Source: Aphanomyces cochlioides
Lineage: Eukaryota > Oomycota > Saprolegniomycetes > Saprolegniales > Verrucalvaceae
NCBI GenBank assembly: GCA_019828595.1
Contig: JAHQRK010000009.1
Span: 930,001-994,000 of the forward strand
DNA length: 64,000 bases
Direction: 5' to 3'
Positions 34,646 through 46,100 of the stretch are shown here, piece after piece. The position numbers and the translations under genes are program-made. Numbering within the stretch: position 1 is the first letter of the stretch; each line of letters begins with the position of its first letter. Below the pieces are notes generated by a model. The model searched no databases, was not told the DNA's origin, and worked only from the letters and a program-made list of their open reading frames with translations.

Positions 34646-35317
34646 GCCTTCGATAGTTTGAGTGTGGGCTCCTGTTGCAGGATCCACGAAGTTTTCAGAA
34701 TGATTTATCCAAAAATGGGTAAAGTTCTTGTGGCGCAGCCGAGCTCGTCGACAGATTGCGTCGTCTATTCGATGCACGTACGAAGCAAATTTTCGGACAT
34801 GATAGTTGTTCCTGGCTTGAGTGCGGGTCTTTCATGTCCGACGAAGTTGGCTTGGTACGTTCGTCGTATACAAGGCGAGCAAACCATTTACCGCTGGTCC
34901 GATCGACGCAGCCAAAGAGCCAATAAATTTCTTGGAGGGTCCCACGGTTATTCTTGGACTTCTTCTTTTGCGACTTCTCATCGATAGATCCAATCCCGCC
35001 AACCTAAAATAGTGCTATAAAAGTGTAATTGGTGTGAAATAAAATAGTGTGGATACAAATTAGTATATCATACCTGCATTTCATCCGTCAAAAGCTCCTC
35101 GGAGCAAATGTTCGACAGCAAAAGTCTCTGACAGCTTCTTGTCGCATTTGGCTTTGAGCGCAGGCTTCTCAGAAACCCAATTCCACGTCAGTCGTATAGA
35201 TTGACACAAGTGACCAGGCGAAAAAGAGCCATGCACGATGCTCAACTTGTATCCGTTACATGCGGCTCTTGTGTAGCGCCAGTGTGTTGGCTTGTCTTTC
35301 TTCAATGACAGTTTCAC
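34645..35317 (-). pseudogene. Merlin/ISXO2-like transposase fragment
   Basis: From 35317 the N-terminal region has WRYTRAACNGYKLSIVHGSF. After an intron of about 75 nt comes IGSIDEKSQKK and IYWLFGCVDRTSGKWF (DDE region). A frameshift follows, and the conserved INHSENFVDPATGAHTQTIE block ends the fragment, fused to the adjoining Myb/NAM-like frame. The second acidic residue region is frame-shifted. It is unrelated in position to the Merlin relic at 94-846. Confidence 0.72.
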
Positions 35318-35626
35318 TTAATCGCCACGCTTGGCGCAGTGTGCCGTGACACGCTGAACGTATTGACGCCCTATCCCAAACCAATTCTATCGGCTGTAGA
35401 CCACAATGGTGGGGAGGGTGAATCGAACTTCATGGCCCGCTGCCTTGGCCAAACTTACAATGATCGGGTCAACATTGGTATCGATATAAGGATTCAATTT
35501 TGACCACAGCAGCGACTTTATTTCCCAGGGTTTGCATGATATACTAGATCGCACACACAAGCCAGTTAAAGCAAATCCTTAGTGTTTTTGAACTGAGGGG
35601 TATCGAACGGCTTACTACAATAGTAG
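35318..35626. other. No recognisable gene
   Basis: Should contain the upstream ends of the flanking Merlin and PIF fragments; no terminal repeat could be paired. Confidence 0.4.
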
Positions 35627-36533
35627 ATGTCAGAGTTGCCACAAGTTCGAAACAAGTTGAGACACATGAATTCATTGCCACCACGCAAGGCAACAACAAA
35701 CAAGACGAAAGGTGACGTCGAAGGCCACGAAGAGAAGACTGTCTCAAAGCGTGTACTGTGGAGAAAAGATGCCGTTGGGGACGGCAAAACCAGCATGAAC
35801 GTCGTGATTAGTTGGATGTCCAACGACACAAACTACAAGCGATGGAAGGGTGAGGACAAGAGCTCCGGCTCTACAAGGCTTCATTGGCGTCGGACGTAGT
35901 GGGCATACTCTCCAGTCATGGTATTCATCATCGCACCATCAAAGATGTCGTACAAACGATCGGCGGCATCGAGAGATCTTATCGAACAGCCTGCGATTGG
36001 CTTGCCAATACAGGCAAGGGCGTAGAGGACGAAGTCAGTGTAGAAAAAGAGGTGAAACGAATATGTCCATATTACTACATCTTAGACGAAGTTATTCGAG
36101 ACCGAGCATCCACTGCCCCCTCATGACGAGTGATAACCTCGATGACAATGCTGACAGTGACGATTCCAACACGCAGCCCGAAAAAAAAGCCCCTGGTTCC
36201 GACAAGAAAAGAAGTGCTGGTACTGCAAAACTGGATGATTGGGTTGAAATCTACTCTCGGGCTTACGAATTGAAGCGTGAACAATATCAGTTCACACGTG
36301 ACGTCGAGCGTCAAAAGCTTGAAGTGGATACTCAACGCGAGGCTCGTCTGGCTGAAGAGACTCAAGCGAATATACGGATTCTCACCATTCAAGCTGAAGA
36401 AGCAAAGTGGAAGCTTGAACACAATCGTGAATTGGCCGAGATGGCGGCGCGTGTCAAGCAGATTGACATGCGCAGGGAGCTCAAAGAAAAGGGATGGACG
36501 GATAATGATATCGATAAGGCATGCCCAATATAA
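35627..36533 (+). pseudogene. PIF-type ORF1 accessory protein, two frameshifts
   Basis: Three overlapping plus-strand frames join near 35885 and 36118. They contain VVISWMSNDTNYKRW, then IKDVVQTIGGIERSYRTACD, then an acidic linker and a long charged helix (RQKLEVDTQREARLAEETQ) ending at 36533. Related oomycete proteins sit beside PIF/Harbinger transposases. It converges on the transposase at 36651-37758. Confidence 0.6.
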
Positions 36534-36650
36534 GTTTTATTGCGGATTAAAACGGATATCTCGTGTGGATCAAGAGCTCGTCTAGCACGGCATTGCGTCT
36601 GTCTATTCCAATACTTTCGTCGTTGTCTTCGTGTCCAACGTCAGAGTTAT

Positions 36651-37758
36651 TCAAGGGAAAGCAAACGCGGCATCCCTCAGGCCAGCATTACAGTTGCTAT
36701 TGTTTTGTAATTCAATCCACTCATCTGGAATTTCGTTATGTTCAGTCGCAAGGATGTTGTGGAGGATTGCTGCAGCCATAATTGTATGAATAATTCTAGC
36801 CATAGCTGCCTTTCCATCAAGAAGCTTTCGCATACGTTTAAGATATTGAAAACGGCCTTTCAACATCCCTATGCAATGCTCAGCTTTAACACGCCCCTTA
36901 TCGAGATGCAAATTGAACCATGCCTTGTGATAATCCATTGATCGATGAGGATGGGATTTAAAAGCTGGTATCGAGCAAGAGGAGACTTTGTAAGCTGAAT
37001 CACCCAATAAATACTGGTTTGGACCATTGGCTCCAGGCCAGCCAGTGTAGATATCTCGAATAACTCCACGGTGATCACAGACTATCTGAGCTGCTACAGC
37101 ATAACATCCTTTGCGAGAGTAGTAATCCTCACCATGCACTATCGGCTTAAATTTAAACGGAAAAAGCGTACCATCGTAAACCCGATGCAATTCCCGAAAC
37201 CACACATATCTTGGATTTGATGGCTACACTGTATATCACAAGCTTCAACTGAGTTAGGCCATTGAACGTAAGCTTTGCGCAACTGCAAAACAGCCTTTGT
37301 AACCCGTGAGATGAATAAACTGACAGTACCGGCACCGATACAAAAAAACGAGGCCATGTGCTCGTTCCCATTGCTTCCTAAGAAGTATAAAAACACCAGC
37401 AAGTGATTTGGACACTGGCTTTCGATTGCTTTCAAGTAGCACAAGTACATACTGGATCGTGCTTGATGAGATCCACAATGCGGTGGAATGAGCGACGCTC
37501 CAGTCGAAACAGCTTGCGAAATCGAGTCGATTTGACTTCAAACAGAAAATGATGGAATCTTGGGCTTTTGAATGAATCGTTTGTACGAGGTTGGAAATAA
37601 CGACGACTCTCAATTGACAAGACGAACGTGACAAGCTGGTTATCAACGTCATTCTCCTCGCTGTCATCGCCGTCGTGTAAGTCACGACTGAGTCTCATTA
37701 GTCTTCCCGCCTTGGTTGCATGGCGAAGGATGATTTGACGTTCACTGATCTTTACCAT
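36651..37758 (-). pseudogene. PIF/Harbinger transposase (DDE_Tnp_4), frameshifted
   Basis: From 37758 the N-terminal region has RFRKLFRLERRSFHRIVDLI. After frame changes come FLYFLGSNGNEHMASFF and GAGTVSLFISRV, then IVHGEDYYSRKGCYAVAAQI, TGWPGANGPNQYLLGDSAYK and the VKAEHCIGMLKGRFQYLK block. About three frame changes (near 37450, 37200 and in between) disrupt it. It differs in sequence from the PIF transposase at 31840. Confidence 0.85.
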
Positions 37759-37869
37759 TGGCGCAGCGCCACAACTTGTCGCCTCAACTTGTCGATTTGA
37801 CCGGTAGGGGTTTCACTGAAACAGAACAACGGGACAATATCATTGGCTATTATTAGATTGAATGGAGAA

Positions 37870-38793
37870 CTTGTTGCTGTGAATGTTGTCAACAGCAATA
37901 TCAGCATTCATGACACCAATGGAAGCCAACTCATCGAGAAGTTTTTGAGCAATTGAACATAGTATGCCGTGTCAAATATTCCATGATAGTCATTGGGAGC
38001 TCTCTTGCCAATCTTTCTGCCACCACGAAAGATGCCAAGACATAGCAGTTGACTCAGGCCATGGCATCCCTTGTCGACAATCGCGTCAATAAAACACAAT
38101 CTTTGTCCCTCGTGTCGCACGTTTGGTGCCTCGTCATTCACATCATTACAGCATGCAATGAAAGTTCATGGCGAGAGTAGTGATAGTGGATTAATGACTC
38201 ATCAGTGTAAGCAGTTGTTCGACGTGAGGAGGGGTTGATCACCTGGGTGTCGCAAACTGATGCCAATACATATTTGTCTCGAAAAATCATATTTTTTGGT
38301 GCGAGACGGTAAGCTTGGGCACCCTTTTTGCGACCACGCTTGTAACCATGTTGTCGAAGCCATCATTGGACTACCCTCAAAGCTGATGCCAAGCCATTAG
38401 GGGTTGATCTGTCCAGAGTGATCTTGTCATCGGCTTCGAGGAGTCCAAGGATGGCTTTAGCAACTGTTCTTTCGTGACGTTCTCTTCGATCGCGAACGAA
38501 TCGCTGAACAAGAGAAACAACTGACAAGCTTCTTGGTACACGCGTGTCATGTGCTTGGGAGTTTCCAGGGAGCTTGGTGACTGTGATTTGTCCCGAGGCT
38601 TGAAACTCTTGTCAAACATCTTGGATAGTGGCTTTCATCGGTTCAACATTGTTTCTACAGTTTCACTGACTGCATTTGCCCCTGCCGCTCGCAAGATTGC
38701 TTGAAGAATCAAGATGTCAAGCTACTCCGGTAATGTCAGGTTGCGGGGTTGGTTTGCTTTGACGTAAGCGACAACATCGTCGAGTTGTGGCAT
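37870..38793 (-). pseudogene. Tc1/IS630-like DDE transposase, degenerate
   Basis: From the ATG at 38793 (MPQLDDVVAYVK) the frame is interrupted by stops and shifts. One stretch reads VQRFVRDRRERHERTVAKAI, then HGYKRGRKKGAQAYRL and TAYTDESLIHYHYSRHE (first catalytic Asp). The frame then shifts into GQRLCFIDAIVDKG and NDYHGIFDTAYYVQLL. The C-terminal catalytic residues are not found. The fragment at 27106-27490 may belong to the same broad family. Confidence 0.7.
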
Positions 38794-40069
38794 GTTTGCT
38801 CATAGATTCTGCATGTATATAATGACTGCAACAGTGATAGGATTCCTGTCACACCAAATGACGCAATATGATTGGAGGTTAATACAATACATTGACTTGA
38901 CGAAAACACAACATGAACTTCATGAAGCTTTCCCAGAAGTACTTACTGCCGAGTCCCCTCTTAAGCTACCAATATCGAAAGTGTTCCCTTTCTGTTTGTC
39001 GTTGCTCTTTGTCGTTTCCCACTCCGGCTATACAAATGTAATATCGACACATCGAACACCTGCACTACAATATAACTGTGAATGAGTCGAGTCATGTATC
39101 TTATAAAGGATTCTTATTGTGCGTAGGCTGATTCAATTGATCACTAGTATTACTCTACTACCTCCAGCTCAACTGGTAGAGGAGGGTACGAGAAATTTCA
39201 CAATTTCTTTTTGACTTTTACGTTGCAATGTCAAAATTTTATAGGATTATGAGGTAGTGGTCAAGGTGTGGAGATCACATCCATCATTATTATTTCGGAC
39301 TCCTATAGTTTTGCTTATGCCTTAAGTGACTATTAATATTCGTATGTTTTCAAGATATCCACAATGTTTTGTGTTTTGTACTTGACATTTGCATATGCTT
39401 ACAATACAATCAGGCGAATGAGTGCATAAAGCGTCAACAAGCGTCACGATCGAATACCTGAAGATGATAAATCTGACGCTAGCTTTGGGAATTGTCTACC
39501 GTGTCGAAACTTCTGCACTATTCGAGGTGGTATTGCAACTCGTAAATACCAAACTAACAAGAGAGCGATTCCAGGCATATGCAGCCGACCACACAAGCCC
39601 AAATTCAGCGCAACACGGCTGAATGCGTGTTTCACACAATTGATCATTTGCCACATCATGTAAACACCCCGATAAGGCTTGTGACGGCATACCAAAAGGG
39701 ACGACAGTGTAGCAATCACCGATTCACACAAGACACCATACACATGCATACGCAAACATGACATCCAATGCATTAGACCATAGTCACTCACCAAACGTAG
39801 AAATCCTCAAAGAGCAGACGAATACAGTGATATTGCACGAATTGTCTCGACACAATGAATGTGTAATAGCCATGAATGTCGCGGGAAATACATATATTGC
39901 GCTCTCAAATCGATCGGATTACTGTCCTTGCCATCATGGTCATCCTGTTTGAATGGCGACTACACCGGTTTCCGTCATTAGTGTAGATTGCAGTATTTGG
40001 GAAGGACCTCTCTGTGACTACATGCCCACCAATAGTGTTTACTACAGTAACCAGGAATTTACATTAAAT
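38794..40069. other. No gene; possible tRNA relic
   Basis: No supported coding region. At 39166-39180 the phrase AGCTCAACTGGTAGAG matches a tRNA A-box, and CTACCTC (about 39160) could pair with GAGGTAG (about 39250), but no proper T arm exists between them. Confidence 0.4.
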
Positions 40070-40343
40070 ATAGTAGAGTCCCTGCCGTGACTTTTGGCTT
40101 GTTAGCACACCACTCTATAAATTGCAAGAAGTTGTCATAAGTAAAGACGGCTAAATGAGTGTCGTCCCGTCTTTTGCTTCGTTGCACGGCACAACCAGTG
40201 ATTCCCTGTTGGTCGCACGACGCCACTTCTTTATTTGGTTGATTCCTGAGTTGTACTTGACCCTAGACTCCTCAGAAATGCGATTGCGCCTAGCTTCAGC
40301 GGTTGTAAACCGAGGGCGTTCGTCGTCCATGCCAAAAACCTAA
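40070..40343 (-). pseudogene. Crypton-like N-terminal fragment (minus)
   Basis: Contains ARRNRISEESRVKYNSGINQ and, after a frameshift, VFTYDNFLQFIEWC. These match the fragment at 40745-41008 (ARRNRISESTRRGYRSGINQ and YSHYLGFLEWT), but on the opposite strand. This looks like the SAM-like core-binding part of a Crypton recombinase. Confidence 0.5.
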
Positions 40344-40744
40344 ATTAACTGGGCTGACGGCCTCCTCATTTTCCTATTTTTTAGATGTTTGATTGGGTAA
40401 AGTTTCCACAGAAAAATTCTTATGTGTATTCTGCTCCATTCAATGATTAATCAAATATATTATATTCCTCATAAACCAGAAAAAGTCGGACAATATATGG
40501 CTATTTTGAGTTAGAGTTGGACACAATTCCCGATTTTTTCGATTTTGTTAAAACAAATCGCAATTGGGGTTTTTAACTTTACTTGAAGTTGGTATGAAAA
40601 CTATATTTTTCGATTAGTTAGATCTGAAAGGAGTTTTTCGGACATTCCGTCCGACGATACAAACAGCAATCAGTGGCTAGAGAATGCAATAAATACAACC
40701 AGTCATTTCACACTTTTTTGTTGCAGGCTGACAGGTGAATTGGG
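40344..40744. other. AT-rich gap between divergent Crypton fragments
   Basis: No coding sequence or clear repeat recognised. Confidence 0.4.
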
Positions 40745-41008
40745 ATGAACTTCACCGTATTCAATGCCAGAAGGAACAGGATATCGGAGTCCACGCGACG
40801 AGGATACCGCTCTGGTATCAACCAGGTCGATCGGTTGCTTCTTCTTACTGAGCAGGGCCATTTTATTATCGAAAGCACAGATTCTATCGAAGAGACCAAG
40901 ATTGATACGGGTCAATTTGATTATAGTCATTATCTAGGCTTCCTTGAATGGACAATACAAAACACTAGTTTGGCTTGGCGCAGAAGAAGTCTCGCAGCTT
41001 CTCGATGA
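40745..41008 (+). pseudogene. Crypton-like N-terminal fragment (plus)
   Basis: An 87-codon frame with ARRNRISESTRRGYRSGINQ and YSHYLGFLEWTIQN, homologous to the minus-strand fragment at 40070-40343. The rest of the recombinase is missing. Confidence 0.5.
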
Positions 41009-41010
41009 GT

Positions 41011-43188
41011 CTCCTTCTTGATTGCCTCGCATGACAATGCAGTCAGTTTTGTTTAAAATAGATAATGATACCTTACGAAGAGACTGAAACCTTCGTGCTG
41101 TCCATCCCCTCGACGCCTGGCTGTCTATCTAGACGCTCACAGGACCAGAGCTGCATGCCTTGTTCTTCGTCAACGCGACTCAGACCTGAGTGGTACAACC
41201 ATGAGTCATATTTCAACCAATGAAAAAACATTAATTTTTCTATTGGATAAAATTATTCACGTCGACCGATTTGTCCGACGAATTCCAATTACAATACACA
41301 AATTTTAGTATAACATTTATTTAAATACCAAAAAGGAATATGAATCTTTTGGAAAATACAGGACAAATTTTCTGTAGATACATACAAACACCATGGTATG
41401 AACTGTATTTTCTGGAGAATGTAGAATAATGTTATTGTCTTTTTCGTCCAAATTTACAGTTTTGGTCAAAATCGACGAAATTTGTGTGATCAATCTGCCA
41501 ATAGTGAATTAAAGTATAATCGGAAGGTACATGAATTAATGTGTGTGTGTTGGTGTGTTTTGTGTGTGTTTAAACAAATTCTGGACGCTGATTGGCTGGT
41601 ACTGTATTCTGTTGAGCAAAAGAGTGGATTAAATGTTTGAAAATATTCTCGTTTTTGCCAATGAAATGTGTTATCTTTAACAGCAGATGATGATGATGAT
41701 ACGTTTCGCGTTGACTTTGTTAAGGTCTTCGCATACGTAGCTGGCAATTTGGTTTTGCTAGCTTTTCGAGGTTACGAAGGCGAGAATTCACCATCGTAGT
41801 GCCGCAGCGACGAGTGCTGCGCCGGAGGCTATCACCCCAACCGGATGCGGAAATTTAACAGCAGACTTTCCCGCAATGGAGATGAGATCACCCTCATGTG
41901 ATTGGGCAAGTGCTGAGGAGTCCAACTTCAAAAATTGATGTGGTGGCATCCAGGGAAGCCCCCAAGCTTCCCAGAATTACAATTTGGTACGGTTGGAATT
42001 ATTTTGAACAAGTGCAATTTCATTCACTAGCTAATTTTACACCTATGTCACATCCAAACCACGCAGTTTCATTCGTACAATGATCTGTCAAACATGATGA
42101 GTTCCATGGCGGCAATAATTATTGATAGAGCTATACACCAGAAATCCTCTCTTGCCACAATTTAGTCTCAAGTTGAATCTCTCCTTTCGATCTGAGTTCA
42201 TAGACGGTCGTGTACCAATCGTATGCGCAGATCGTACACATTATTCGACGGGCATTTACCAATGGAATACCATCTGGCGGAAGGCAGTAATTGTCTAGAA
42301 TTTGTGTGGTAAAAAATGCACCTTTGGGGAAAATCTTGGCGTGGTTGTGCTTGAGAATCACCATGGAGTGCGTGAAAACCATCAAGGAAATTAAAAAGTC
42401 GAGTTTTTGAACACTCAACTTGTTTGAGTACAGTACATACAGTACATATCTAACGTTTAACTGCTATTGAAGCCACAGAATCAATGTGTGGCCAAGCGCC
42501 AAAGTGTCGAAATAAGGAATAAAATGGCACAATATGTGATGGGCGCGTGGTTTTTCTTGACTGAGCTTTTGCCACGAGTCTCCACATGGCGAATTCCAGC
42601 ATTACTCTTGGGTGACGCACAGTTACGCTTTACGTTTAACCTGTTTGACATACCGTGGCAAGGCAAGCTTTATACTGGTCTCTGTACATGCCTCGCGCGA
42701 TTTTCTCCCACTCGCAGCACATTCACCACTTCTATCTCTCTCCTCTGCATCCATAGAGCGATATCGTCCGATCATAGCTTATCTTTCCTTGATTTCCATA
42801 GCCTCATTTGCGATCTCCTGCATTAAACCGTGTCCAATTTTACAGTATGGTATAACACAACAATTGGCAGAATCCATGATGTGGCTTCGGACGTTCGACA
42901 CAACTGGCTTATGTACTGTACAAGCTTGTACGTAATTTCATTATATATTTGTACTAATATGTACTCGAGTTCAATGATCGTACATTGTCTGAACACAATG
43001 AATTGTGTTTTAAAAATGAATGCAATTTTAATTCATCTCATCCATTCCTTCTGCAGATTGAAGACCGAGTTTTATTGAATCGATGGGCAAAATTTAATAA
43101 AATCCGCCAAGACTGGTTCAACGAAGAGAGAGGTGTAGCTCGAGAATCAAGTCGACAGTTTTGAATTTGTCGGTGGTTGAGTTGGTCA
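41011..43188. other. No recognised gene; low-complexity tracts; ATPase upstream region
   Basis: Includes a GT-rich tract (about 41540-41575) and GATGATGATGATGAT (about 41684-41701). Frames at 42131-42418 (minus) and 42467-42826 (plus) have no motif I recognise. The last several hundred bases are probably the promoter and 5' leader of the ATPase gene. Confidence 0.45.
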
Positions 43189-46100
43189 ATGGTGGAAGGT
43201 AATCGTGCTCCGTCGAGAAATCGCTCCTCGGCTGAAATCGTCGCGGTTTCGACCGAAATGCGCCAGCGCATGGAGGCTCGCAAACAGGCCAAGCGCATGG
43301 GAGTGAAAAAACAAGACGATGGAGACAATCGTCGCGAATTGGTCATGACTGAGCACAAGACCAGCATTCCAGAACTCTGTGCCGATCTCTTGACAGATCC
43401 TGAATTTGGTATGTCGTCGGACAATGTTGAAATGCGTCGGCAAGCGGAAGGCTTGAACGTCCTCACCCCCCCAAAACAAACCCCAGAATGGCTCAAATTG
43501 GTCCGTGAAATGACTGGCTTCTTCTCTCTCCTCTTGCTTGCTGGCGCCATTGCATGCTTTGCGTGCTACTTCTTGGCCTATGATATTACCCAAATCTACA
43601 CAGCTTGTGCTCTCTTCGTCACGATTTTGGTCACGGGGTTCTTTTCCTACTTCCAAAACAGAAAGTCGTCCAACTTGATGGAATCTTTCAAAAACATGAT
43701 GCCGACCATGATCACCGTCATTCGTGATGGCAAGTCCCAAAAGATCAATGCCTCACTCCTCGTGCGCGGTGATATTGTGTTGATCAAGGGTGGTGACAAA
43801 GTCCCTGCCGATATTCGTATCATTGAATGCTCGGACGATTTGGCAGTTGATAACTCGAGTTTGACTGGTGAACCGGATGCGCTCAAGCGCGTGCCCCATT
43901 GCACGGACGAAAACCCACTGGAAACAAAGAACTTGTGCTTCTTTGGTACTTTGGTTCCTCAAGGCAATGGCAAGGGTGTGGTGGTGAACATTGGTGACCA
44001 TACCGTCATGGGTCGTATCGCCAAGCTCGCAACCGCAACTGGCAATGAGTTGACCCCCATCGCAAAGGAAATCAACCACTTCGTGCACATTATTACTGGT
44101 GTTGCTGTCACGACAGGTGTTGTCTTTTTTGGTGTGGGCTTCATCAAGAAGTTGGATTTCCCCACGAATTTGGGCTTCATGATCGGTATTATTGTTGCCA
44201 ATGTACCTGAAGGTTTGTTGGCTACTGTTACGGTGTGTTTGTCGCTTGCTGCTGCTCGCATGTCAAAGAAGAATATGCTGGTCAAGAACTTGCAAGGTGT
44301 CGAGACGTTGGGCAGTACGACATGCATTTGTTCAGACAAAACAGGCACGTTGACCCAAAACGTCATGACTGTTGCCAATGTCGTGTACAATAACAAGATC
44401 TTCGACGCCGAATGCTCCATCACTCCTACGCCAACTTACAATGTCAATGACGATGGATTTGTCCGCTTGCAACGTTGCGCTACACTCTGTAACAACGCTG
44501 TCTTCGACGAAGAATCCAAGTATGCGTCTGTCGTGTCTGCCGATGGCCAAACCGTCAGCCGTGGTGCGCCTTTGGACTTCAAGACTGGATTGAAGGTCAA
44601 CTGGGATACAATTGGTGATGCTTCGGAATCGGCTATGATTAAATTCGTCCAAGACAAGCGTGATATCATGGAATACCGTCGTGATAACACAAAGGTGAAG
44701 GAAATTCCGTTCAACTCTAAGAACAAGTACCAAGTGTCGATCCACAAGCAGGACAACGACGAAACGAAAGACTTGTTGCTCGTCATGAAGGGCGCCCCTG
44801 AACGTATTTTGAGCCGCTGCAACACTGTTGTCATTGATGGCGTGCAAGTGCCATTGACTGCTGAACGTTTGGCTGAAATTGAAGCTTGCCAATTGGAATT
44901 GTCCAAGCGTGGTATGCGTGTGCTTGGTTTTGCTGAAAAGGTGTTGGATCAATCGGTTTACCCCCACTCGTACGAATTCAGCACGGACAACCCCAACTTT
45001 CCTCTTGGTGAAAAGGATGTTGACTACTCGTCCATGCCTACTCCTTTCAAGAATGTAGAAGATCCCTTGTGCTTTGTGGGTTTGATGGCTTTGATTGATC
45101 CTCCACGCGTGGAAGTGCCTGCTGCTGTCGAACAGTGCAAGACTGCCGGTATTCGTGTCATCATGGTAACAGGCGATCACCCGATCACTGCCAAGGCCAT
45201 TGCCCACAAGGTGGGTATTCTCTGGGGACCCACGAAGGAAGACATTGAAGAATCGAACGCGGCTGGCAACTTGTATGAAGATCCCAACTCTGCTCGTGCA
45301 ATTGTCGTGCCAGGCTGGACTATCTCCGTCGATACACCTGAAGCCGAGTGGGATCGCATTTTGGACCACCCTCAAATTGTGTTTGCTCGTACCTCCCCCC
45401 AACAAAAGTTGCTCATTGTTGAAAACTGCCAACGACGCAAGGAAATTGTGGCCGTGACCGGTGATGGTGTGAACGACTCGCCTGCTTTGAAGAAGGCTGA
45501 TATTGGTGTTGCCATGGGTATCATGGGCTCGGAAGTGTCGAAGGAAGCTGCTGATATGATTTTGTTGGACGATAACTTTGCCTCGATTGTACACGGTGTT
45601 GAAGAAGGCCGTATCATTTTCGACAACTTGAAGAAGTCGATTGCGTACGCCTTAGCCGCCAACATCCCTGAATTGGTGCCTGTCTTGCTCAACGTGATCA
45701 TTAGCGTGCCATTGCCATTGACATCGTTGTTGATGATTGCCATTTGTTTGGGAACGGATATGGTTCCAGCTATCTCCATGGCTTATGAAGGTGCTGAAAA
45801 CGATATCATGTTGCGTCCTCCACGTAACGCTGCTGTCGACCGCTTGGTGACGAAGAAGCTCATTACGTTTGCCTACTTGATGAACGGTATCTACGAAGCA
45901 GTGGGTGGTATGTTCTGCTACTTTGCAGTCATGAACAGCTTTGGCTACACTCCTGAAATTTTGCCTGGATTGGGTGGAGCTTACTGGGGCAAGCAAGTTC
46001 TCTGGTGTAAGACAAACAAGGGTCAATACTGCTCTGTCGGTGGTAAGGCCTTGGACACTCCTTTGGGCTTGAAGGCTGAAGCTGTCTGCGGTGACGAGTA

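Noticed and set aside
39160..39257. A tRNA gene with intron
   Set aside because: Only an A-box and a possible acceptor stem; no T arm or anticodon stem pairs properly.
42131..42826. Two frames of 95 and 119 codons as ATPase-adjacent genes
   Set aside because: No recognisable domain; low-complexity context; no support beyond openness.
44332..45594. A 420-codon open frame on the minus strand opposite the ATPase gene
   Set aside because: It is a shadow of strongly biased ATPase codons; the product has no family motifs and the sense strand is unambiguous.
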